Positions 9,062 to 15,000 of a stretch of 15,000 bases of DNA are shown here, one piece after another. Positions within the stretch are counted from its first letter, which is position 1, and every line of letters starts with the position of its first letter. The translations under genes and the position numbers were made by a program. The DNA comes from Chrysomallon squamiferum (Eukaryota > Mollusca > Gastropoda > Neomphalida > Peltospiridae). Below the pieces are notes generated by a model. That model had not been told where the DNA came from, made no database searches, and saw nothing but the letters and a program-made list of their open reading frames with translations. The DNA is taken from NCBI GenBank assembly GCA_012295275.1, contig CM022665.1, forward strand, positions 41,776,152 through 41,791,151, written 5' to 3'.

Positions 9062-9075
9062 GAGAGAGAAAGAGA
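8465..9075 (+). repeat. Compound microsatellite block: GT, GATA, GA, TA, GACA
   Basis: In order: GT (8465-8481), GATA (8499-8514), a perfect GA tract of 84 bp (8530-8613), TA (8655-8678), GACA/GATA-rich DNA (8680-8870) with GATA at about 8777-8799, TA and TATC words, GATA (8894-8923), TA/TAGATA (8924-8970), and a GA tract with GACA interruptions (8985-9070). A segment with AGATGTACAGATAGAC is duplicated at 8631 and 8687. No gene signal is present; Leu-Ser and Ile-Tyr frames are artefacts. Confidence 0.97.
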
Positions 9076-9560
9076 CAACGTTTAATTTTATATCTTACTG
9101 AATAACATTTAAATTACTCAATATCTTTTTTCTTCAGTAACAATCTGTTTCTTTCTTTCCTTTCTTATTTTTTTTATTTATTTTTGCATATATTTATCTT
9201 TTAAATTTACATGATTTTTTCCACACTTTCTGTTTTCTTTTCAATCGACTTAAAAGAAAAAAATTTAAAAAAAAAATTAAAAATTAAAAATCTATAATTT
9301 TGTACCAGGACTGTATTTTAACAAAGTTTAAATTAACTAACACACGTGTTTCTGTATTCGCCTTACTAGCAAGTGTTACATAAATCTCTCGTTTTATTGC
9401 GCACAGATCTACACACATGTGACATGCGCACTAGCACGTCCATCTCAGGTGAGACTAAATCAGCCGCTTGACTCATTTAAAAAAAATCAAATTAAAAAGT
9501 AAAAAAAAAAAAAAACTTACAAATAAACATGTATTGTAAATACATTACGGTAAATCTGCA
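9076..9560. other. AT-rich spacer, nothing recognised
   Basis: T-rich (9125-9200) and A-rich (9252-9300, 9478-9515) low-complexity patches surround otherwise unique-looking DNA. One CACGTG (9343-9348) was noted. There is no open frame of interest. Confidence 0.65.
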
Positions 9561-9663
9561 TTTATTTATTTATTTATTTATTTATTATTCGTTTGTTTGT
9601 TTATCTGGTTGTTTTCTAGTTTATTTTTATTTTTACTTGTTTTTTTTTTTTTTTTTTTTTTTT
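9561..9663 (+). repeat. (TTTA)n, (GTTT)n and T24 tract
   Basis: About seven TTTA repeats (9561-9587), GTTT repeats (9590-9603), a T-rich bridge, and 24 consecutive T (9640-9663). Confidence 0.96.
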
Positions 9664-9714
9664 CTCTCTAGACAAATATTAATTATTAAATAAAAGAAAG
9701 AAAAAAAATTTATC

Positions 9715-9827
9715 TAAACAAGCAAACAGTAAGTAAACAAGCAAGTAAACAAATAAACACACACACACAAACAAACAAACAAAAACAAAAACAAATAAAT
9801 AAACAAATAAAAAGAAGCAAATAAATC
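9715..9827 (+). repeat. AAAC/AAAT-type tetranucleotide block
   Basis: Imperfect AAAC, AAGC and AAAT repeats run with a short CA tract (9759-9769). The block is roughly the reverse complement of the TTTA/GTTT tract at 9561-9603, so the two could pair. Confidence 0.92.
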
Positions 9828-11696
9828 CGGACCTTTCTTATTTAACGCCATTTGCAAAAGAGTAAGAACGTTCAAACTTTATTTAGCACCCGTTTTCGTG
9901 TTTCTATCGCATTTCACTTGTTCCCTACGACAATCAAGGTTAGTGTGAGCCGTCGTTTTGTCACAAATACCATCATCTGCATGATCCCAACCACAAATCA
10001 TTCACCCTCATCATCCATCTTTCATTCTATTTATACAACCGTCAAGTCCTTAATTTCAGAATTATTCAAACACCGCTGCCAGTGTCAAAATAAACGCTAA
10101 GTTACAACTGGACAACAAAAACAGCTCACGATAATGCTTCGTATTCGAGTGTTGATGTTGCTTGCTGTGTCCCATTCACCAGTACCACGCCCTCGACAAC
10201 GTCAATCAGGCCACCCGCTTAACAGCGGCAACCGTGGCAGCTTTGTGTCCGATTACAAAAGATGTCTAAGCCTCATTTTAATTTCTTGTCCCCCTGGTGG
10301 TCAAACTAGCTTAGTACGGTTGTAAACAGATTAATTAAGAAAGCATTTGTACTCTCTGATTTGTAAACGTCAGCTGGAAATGGGTCGTAATTTTTTGATG
10401 ATGACCTCGTTTTGAAAACGAGGCTGACATGTCCGGGAGTATCCGCCATGTTTGTACAATGGGGTGAAGTGATTAAATGGAAATGACAGGTGTGTTCAAA
10501 TATTTGCTTTGTTTATTGTTGTTATTTTCTTAAATCCTGGTGGTCCAAGAAAAACTGTGTAACAACAGATAATGATCCTTAGTCGTTGGTTTTTAAAATC
10601 AGAAACCAGCTCTATGGCATGCGTACATGTGTTTGATAAAAAAAATCGAAATTGTTTATCGTAAATGTTTAAAATACGAAAGGAAAAAACAACGAGAAAT
10701 TAAAATTCTTATTTATTTACTTAAGAATGAAAAAAATCGAAAGAAAACAAAATGAAAGTTATCATATTTAAACATATTTATTATTATTACTGAATACTAA
10801 ACAGATTTTAAAATTAAAGGTTTTAGTTAAATATTTGTTACTCTTTTTGATTTGAGAAAGGCAATTTACAGACATCTTCCGACGGGGGAAAAATACTTCA
10901 GTTTATTTTTTTTTTACTTACACTGACGAAGGACTAATTTGAAGAAATATTTTTGAAAAAAAAGAGATCATTAAGACATGACATCAGTAAAAAAAATCAA
11001 AAAAAAAAATCGTCCCTTTACCAAATAATTTCGGAGAATATTAACTATTTTCATAATATCGTCAGACTGTTTTAATACAGAAACTGCTGAGGGATTTTTC
11101 TTCAGCTCGGAAAGGTAGGAAAAAAAAAAAAAAAATAAAAGAAGAAACCATTAAAACATGGACTCATCAAGGTCATTTCTTTATTTCATTTGACGATGAA
11201 ACTCTGTCGGCAATGAAATCATAGACACGACAACTGTTTCTAAAATAACCGTTTTTCGGTTTCTGGCATCCCATAATCTATTTTTATAACGCAGTATATT
11301 ACAGGATTAAGGCGTCGCATTTCAAACGAAAACAAAACCTTCATTAGCGCGTTAAACGACAATGGATTTTCTGAAAGTATGGGAAGTCCCAGATCCCAGG
11401 TTACATGACAACTGTCGCAAAGAGCTCTCGTTCTTTCAATAAACAGTAATTTTTTCAAGCCGTTGGTTCCCAAAGATGGGGTGGACGAGAGGCGTTCTTC
11501 CGCCCCTTGACAACACTCCAGTTCCTCCCTAACAGCGGGAGAGCTTTCTGGCAGAGTCAGCAGGAACGTCTCTCAGCCTCGGTTTGATCTGACTCCCGAA
11601 ACGTCGAGGACCGTTCGAGTCTCTTCACCGGGCCAGTGTTTGGTTTCGAGATGCGGCCCGGATGGCAATTAATGAAGTTAAACACTGGGAAGGCAA
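9828..11696. other. Long unique-looking stretch without a supported gene
   Basis: Two plus frames (9852-10100, 82 codons; 10134-10325, 63 codons, starting with a mildly hydrophobic stretch) and one minus frame (11240-11473, 77 codons) have no recognisable domain, weak start contexts or no supporting splice signals, so none is called. Short A runs lie at 10990-11010 and 11120-11135. From about 11460 the DNA becomes GC- and CpG-richer (CCGAAACGTCGAGGACCG region), which may mark the upstream side of the candidate exon at 12319. A 19-bp palindrome at 10405-10423 is listed separately. Confidence 0.55.
10405..10423. other. Perfect 19-bp palindrome
   Basis: CCTCGTTTT-G-AAAACGAGG has fully complementary 9-bp arms around one base; as a hairpin it would have 8-bp arms and a TGA loop. 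Just downstream, CCGCCATGTTTG at about 10452 matches the recalled YY1-type core (GCCATNTT). Function is unknown. Confidence 0.85.
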
Positions 11697-11778
11697 GACA
11701 GAGAGAGAGAGAGAGAGAAAGAGATAGAGAGAGAGGGAGAGAGGGAGAAGAATATAATAATCATAATAATAATAATAA
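11697..11778 (+). repeat. Imperfect (GA)n followed by (AAT)n
   Basis: GACA/GAGA repeats with several interruptions (11697-11750) are followed by ATAATC/AAT repeats (11755-11778). Confidence 0.93.
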
Positions 11779-12318
11779 AAAGAGATTGATTTATCAGGTT
11801 TTATTCAAACTTGTTGAAAAGTAAAAGAAAACCCTCAGCAGATGTGAACGGAGATTGTTTCTTCGTCTGCGGCTATTGTGAACAAAAAAAAGAAAAAAGA
11901 AAAAAAGAAAAGCAGACGGCAAAGAGCTGTTCTTGAAGACAGGACACTCTGAACTTGGGCAAACAAAAGACCTCGTCAAGTGATGTTTGTACACAGTCGG
12001 TGTGGTATAACTCGCGGCTCATGCGACCATTGACGACTTCCCGCACAACAAAGACTCGCCTCCACGCTTCTCACAACACAACACAACACAACACAAACGC
12101 GGTCGATGTGTAAGACTTTCTTCCACCGATCCCGAAATTAACTTTTGCAAAGCTACAAGATGAGAACGTTTTGACAACAGTTGGGCATCCAGCGCCCGCT
12201 GAAAAGAAATCGCGACAGGAGATCTGTCCTACGAGCGGAGCCTCGCAGTCGAACAAGCGAATGTCACAACAAGCAAGCAGCAGACAATGGCGCGCGCGGT
12301 CGGAGCGTAGAGGAAAGA
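11779..12318. promoter_or_regulatory. CpG-richer segment upstream of the candidate exon (putative promoter/5' UTR)
   Basis: After an A/G-rich patch (11884-11912), the DNA from about 11985 is richer in CpG than most of the window. A TATAA word lies at 12006-12010 and a (CACAA)5 repeat at 12072-12096. Several upstream ATGs occur: 12158 (short frame, stop within 15 bp), 12261 (frame ending at 12326, overlapping the candidate start) and 12287 (a 7-codon frame ending at 12310). A promoter role is inferred only from composition and position. The upstream ATGs argue either for transcription starting further right or against a coding role. Confidence 0.25.
12072..12096 (+). repeat. (CACAA)5 pentanucleotide repeat
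   Basis: Five perfect CACAA units in the CpG-richer region. Confidence 0.97.
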
Positions 12319-12519
12319 ATGAATAAGGTCGCACAATACGCCCATGTTTTCCCCCGTCTGGTTTTCATTGTCGGTCTTAGCGTATTGTGGACCTGTGAAA
12401 ACATTTATAAACACAACACCGAAAATGGACATTTTAAGCTCGAGTTAAACAAGTTTCCATGCACGGCAATGATTGGGTTTAAGCACGGGACGGCTGTGTG
12501 TTCAGCTAGCAAAAGTTAG
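12319..12519 (+). CDS. Possible first coding exon of a secreted or membrane protein (tentative)
   Basis: From an ATG with A at -3, the frame reads 66 codons to a TAG at 12517-12519. The peptide starts MNKVAQYAHVFPR, followed by a hydrophobic stretch (residues about 14-24, LVFIVGLSVLW) that looks like a signal peptide or signal anchor. A polar part follows with three cysteines (residues about 26, 48 and 61). The frame is also open leftwards to about 12181 without another ATG. A weak splice-donor-like GTTAGA falls at the end (about 12515), so this could be an exon rather than a 66-residue protein. The LNK…PC…H…C…S order faintly recalls the start of nicastrin ectodomains, but spacing differs and I do not assign it. 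No other exons were found within the window, and upstream ATGs overlap the start. Confidence 0.28.
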   Translation: MNKVAQYAHVFPRLVFIVGLSVLWTCENIYKHNTENGHFKLELNKFPCTAMIGFKHGTAVCSASKS

Positions 12520-12599
12520 ATGTCATAAATGTGTTAATCTCCTCGTTTATTCATTTTCAGTAAAGAAACACAGAGATGTAGTGCATTAAGCATGACAGG

Positions 12600-12830
12600 A
12601 CAACAACAATAACAACAACAACAACAACAGTAGTAGCAACAGCAACAACAGCCGCCATAATAAAACAGTAAAGTGATTATAAGTATGCTACTACTACTAC
12701 TATTATTACTGCTACTACTACTAATAATAATAATTATGATAATAACAATAACAGTAACTAATAATAACAACAACAACGACAAAGGACAAGGACAACAACA
12801 ACAACAATAACAATAACAATAACAGCAACA
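12600..12830 (+). repeat. Compound trinucleotide block: AAC, AGC, ACT, ATT, AAT
   Basis: CAA/ACA repeats with TAG and CAG interruptions (12600-12650) lead to ACT/ATT repeats (12689-12722), AAT repeats (12722-12760), and imperfect CAA/AATAAC repeats to 12830. Cys and Ser homopolymer frames on the minus strand are artefacts. Confidence 0.96.
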
Positions 12831-12921
12831 AAAATGACTTACTCCAGTGTGTTGCTATTTTAATTTTACATAGACATGTTTTCTATTTATAAAAACGAGC
12901 ATATATAAACACATTTACAAG

Positions 12922-12932
12922 TATATATATAT

Positions 12933-13011
<79 letters not shown>

Positions 13012-13087
13012 CACACACAGACATACATACACACAGATATATATATATATACACACACATGTAGACACATAGATACATACATACATA
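12922..13087 (+). repeat. (TA)n, (GA)36, (AC)n, (AT)n, (ACAT)n compound microsatellite
   Basis: TA (12922-12935), a perfect GA tract of 72 bp (12938-13009), AC and ACAT words (13010-13034), AT (13036-13050), CA (13051-13058) and ACAT repeats (13070-13087). Confidence 0.98.
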
Positions 13088-13200
13088 ACTAAAACAGTCT
13101 ACATTTGGAGACCGATACATAATGCGATGTGTATTTTGCACAATAAAATCTACACAGTTTTAATGACTTGTTTGAGTGTCTCCATACTGAGATGATGTAA

Positions 13201-13213
13201 ATCTGAAAGTAAA
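13201..13213. repeat. Probable right-hand (3' end) target-site duplication of the SINE
   Basis: ATCTGAAAGTAAA here matches AACTGAAAGTCAA at 13512-13524 in 11 of 13 positions, with the inner CTGAAAGT identical. The two copies bracket the SINE exactly at its predicted ends. Confidence 0.75.
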
Positions 13214-13511
13214 GAGTATTTTATTAATCCACAAAACAGCATTTTATTGACGTCGGTCACATTGTTAAGCAACACTCAGAGAGGAAATTCGTTGTAATAA
13301 TTTCAAGTGCTATTCTTTCTGATTAGCAGCAAATGATCTTTTACATGTACCTTCTCATAGGCAGGACAGTACATATCACGACATTGTTATACCTGTTGTT
13401 GGCAATGACTGGAAAAAAAAAAAAAAAAAGATTCAGTTGTCACCCAAGATGGATCGATCCGTTAACCCATCGCACACTGAGCGGACGTTTTACCACTGAG
13501 CTATGTTGAGC
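13214..13511 (-). mobile_element. Full-length tRNA-derived SINE, mollusc-type family
   Basis: On the minus strand the head carries box A TAGCTCAGTGG (13503 to 13493) and box B GGATCGATCC (13460 to 13451), 32 bp apart. The predicted tRNA first base falls at about 13510, almost exactly at the target duplication. The body contains GTGATATGTACTGTCCTG (13377 to 13360), then ACATGTAAAAGATC (13344 to 13331), TTGCTGCTAAT (13328 to 13318) and TTTCCTCTCTGAG (13288 to 13276), in the order I recall for a widespread mollusc SINE. The tail holds two AATAAAAT words (13246 to 13239 and 13226 to 13219). A T17 run (13429 to 13413) interrupts the junction of head and body where the recalled family has only a short T-rich word; it would also act as an early Pol III stop. 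SINEs are copied by a partner LINE, and no LINE is seen here. Confidence 0.85.
13413..13429 (+). repeat. A17 run inside the SINE
   Basis: Seventeen A on the plus strand, i.e. T17 in the SINE's own orientation, lie between the tRNA-like head and the body. It looks like an expansion of a short T-rich word. Confidence 0.95.
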
Positions 13512-13524
13512 AACTGAAAGTCAA
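13512..13524. repeat. Probable left-hand (5' end) target-site duplication of the SINE
   Basis: AACTGAAAGTCAA is the partner of 13201-13213 (11 of 13 identical) and lies directly next to the predicted 5' end of the minus-strand SINE. Confidence 0.75.
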
Positions 13525-14045
13525 CGCATCTCTCTTTGTACACAGATCATACGTTTAAACAAACCCGCTTCTCCTCATACACGAAACTTGAACAAGCGTG
13601 GATTGTATTATTCTGATTGAAAAATACCAGCTAAATAATAAAAAAAAAAAAAAAAAAAAAAAATTGTTGTATTTTCTGTTTTTCATTTCTGCGTGACTGA
13701 CCAAATGGAAGCCATATGGACACAAACGTTCCCGGATCGGAAGTAAATCGTAATTCGAAACTTTGGGATGGAGTTTCAAATTGGTACATTACTTTACATA
13801 CGTTTAGCAGATTAGAGTTAAGATTTCCAATTATATGCGTAAGTTTCTTAGGTGACAAAAAAAAAAAAAAAAGAATATATTTTTTATTTGGTGTAATTTT
13901 CTGGGTTAATCCTGTCTCTATTCGCGAGAAAAGCAGACACTCTCCATCTTGTTTTGTAAGCGATGTCTAACTCAATTAACGAAATCTGACACTGACTTCT
14001 ACTTTTACAAAAGGTAAAATTTCGCAATGAATCTTTCACTCCCAG
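13525..14045. other. AT-rich DNA with two A runs, no gene recognised
   Basis: A24 lies at 13640-13663 and A16 at 13857-13872. A small inverted repeat, GAAACT…AGTTTC, sits around 13757-13777. Overlapping frames on both strands of about 75-104 codons show no domain and include homopolymer Phe/Lys runs. Confidence 0.6.
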
Positions 14046-14202
14046 GGTACCGGGATCAAGTTCTGCTAGCGTATTTCTTTGACATCTGTAGAAAAGATAT
14101 TTAATTGTACGTAACGAGATAACTGTGACTATATTTGTCTCTGTACGTTCGTGTGGTATCTGGGATCGAATTCGGGTACAGGCTTTGCTGACAGACATCT
14201 GT
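14046..14202 (+). repeat. Two direct copies of a ~46-bp tRNA-like segment, about 110 bp apart
   Basis: GGTACCGGGATCAAGTTC (14046-14063) and GGTATCTGGGATCGAATTC (14155-14173) share a box B-like core and are each followed 18-20 bp later by GACATCTGT (14081-14089 and 14194-14202). The shared order and spacing point to a duplicated piece of one element, perhaps an old tRNA-derived SINE, but no convincing box A was found upstream of either. Confidence 0.5.
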
Positions 14203-14307
14203 CATTCAAATGAGATAAAAAAAAAAAATTAACTGCATGTACAATCATGACTGCATGTGTCCATAAATAGCACCTGGTTATACAAAAAGCATGTACAGAA
14301 TTCAAGG

Positions 14308-14385
14308 TTTTTTTTTTTTTTTTTTTTTTTTGTGTTTATATATAAATATTTTTTTAATTTATTTTATTTTATTTTTTTTTTTTTT
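14308..14385 (+). repeat. T24 and T/ATTTT-rich block
   Basis: A run of 24 T (14308-14331) is followed by TATA/ATTT-rich DNA and a second long T run (14372-14385). Confidence 0.95.
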
Positions 14386-14490
14386 GATGAGGAAACTACC
14401 TATATTGTCATTAATTACAATATCGCCTCCAGATACTTGCTTACAAAAATAATATCTAATTCATTTAATAAAATCCCTTACAAGATTTTG

Positions 14491-14562
14491 CACACACACA
14501 CACACACACGCACACGCTCACGCACACACGCACTCACGCATACACGCACGAACACACAGACG
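14491..14562 (+). repeat. (CA)9-10 followed by degenerate CA/CG tract
   Basis: A pure CA tract (14491-14509) continues as CGCACA, CTCACG and CACGAACA words to about 14562, as expected for an ageing microsatellite. Confidence 0.95.
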
Positions 14563-15000
14563 GATGATACAAATATCCTTAAACGAAGAAGTATTGTTTT
14601 TGTAATCAGTGACTAAGATCAGGAATCTCTTTCGTGTTTCAGGATCTACGACAAGATCTGCACTATGCGAATATTTGTCCACAGATTTCCTGCAGCATGT
14701 GTGAAAATCAATAGAGACCTCTGATTATAAACACACATAAAACAAATAACTGTCAGCAGTTTGAAGTAATTCTGGGATGCCCTGGATCGCACCCGCCTAC
14801 TGGTTTCATAACATGGTATAAAGAGACTGAGATCTAGGAAATACAAAGACACATATTTGTGTTTTATAGACAACTAGGTTTTAATAAAAGATGGTTGTAA
14901 TAAATAGGATAACCCGGTTTAAAAAAAAAAAAAAAATTATAAATAAAAACACAAGAATTATAAATAAAGAAATAAAAAAATCGAAATTTTAAAATTTACA
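14563..15000. other. AT-rich right end, one weak tRNA-like patch
   Basis: There is no gene. On the minus strand a box B-like word, GGTGCGATCC (14793 to 14784), lies 30 bp after TAGATCTCAGTC (14835 to 14824), which resembles box A. The intervening CCAGTAGGCGG also looks tRNA-like, but stems do not close. A16 lies at 14921-14936, followed by A-rich DNA to the window end. Confidence 0.4.

Noticed and set aside
10134-10325. 63-codon frame with a mildly hydrophobic start
   Set aside because: Poor start context (T at -3), no domain, and no composition change at its borders.
10969-11160. CATTAARACATG word repeated at 10969 and 11149 near A runs
   Set aside because: Only about 12 bp match, in A-rich DNA, with no ordered flanking similarity.
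11240-11473. 77-codon minus-strand frame
   Set aside because: No recognisable family or splice signals; it is a plausible chance frame.
13884-14198. 104-codon minus-strand frame
   Set aside because: It covers the duplicated tRNA-like segments and shows no protein domain.

Overview
This window looks like an intergenic or intronic stretch of an invertebrate animal genome, most probably a mollusc and perhaps a gastropod. It is AT-rich and contains dense simple repeats: GA, CA, TA, GATA/GACA, ATT/ACT/ATC and AAAT tracts plus many A or T homopolymers. No prokaryotic gene organisation, no rRNA and no intact tRNA is visible. The mollusc call rests mainly on a full-length tRNA-derived SINE on the minus strand (13214-13511). 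Its head and body match, from memory, a SINE family that is very common in mollusc genomes. The species cannot be read from the sequence.

Layout. 133-1030 is a tandem array of a 68-bp unit (13 whole units with no indel), running into an AT-rich flank (1031-1703) that may hold decayed copies. 1704-3127 holds a long GA tract, T/ATT/A tracts, TTTA-rich DNA, a CA tract and three diverged copies of an unnamed ~80-bp repeat. 3128-4520 is mostly unique-looking, with faint echoes of the 68-bp unit. 4521-4782 is a compound trinucleotide block. 5131-5720 is the most GC- and CpG-rich part of the left half, with CRE, CACGTG, TATA-like and CCAAT-like motifs and a long CT tract, so it is promoter-like. 5836-6716 is GT, TA, AAAT and CA microsatellite DNA, including a short inverted repeat around a TA/CA core. 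6927-7519 is a second minisatellite, with a 33-bp unit. 7617-7678 is a tRNA-Val-like SINE head or pseudogene on the minus strand. 8122-8186 is a long A tract, and 8461-9075 a compound GT/GATA/GA/TA/GACA block. 9561-9827 has AAAT/AAAC-type tracts in inverted orientation. 9828-11696 is largely featureless. 11460-12320 is again more GC/CpG-rich and ends in a possible first coding exon with a hydrophobic leader (12319-12519). 12600-13087 is trinucleotide, GA, TA and CA repeat DNA, followed by the SINE, two short duplicated tRNA-like segments (14046-14202), T-rich DNA and a degenerate CA tract.

No set of genes working together can be supported. The only protein-coding candidate is the weak single exon at 12319-12519. 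The other long open frames are translations of repeats (Leu-Ser, Asn, Met, Tyr, Lys or Phe runs) or chance frames without recognisable domains. I found no convincing new biological system. The most solid observations are the SINE with a target-site duplication, the two length-stable minisatellites, and the concentration of long GA/CT tracts.
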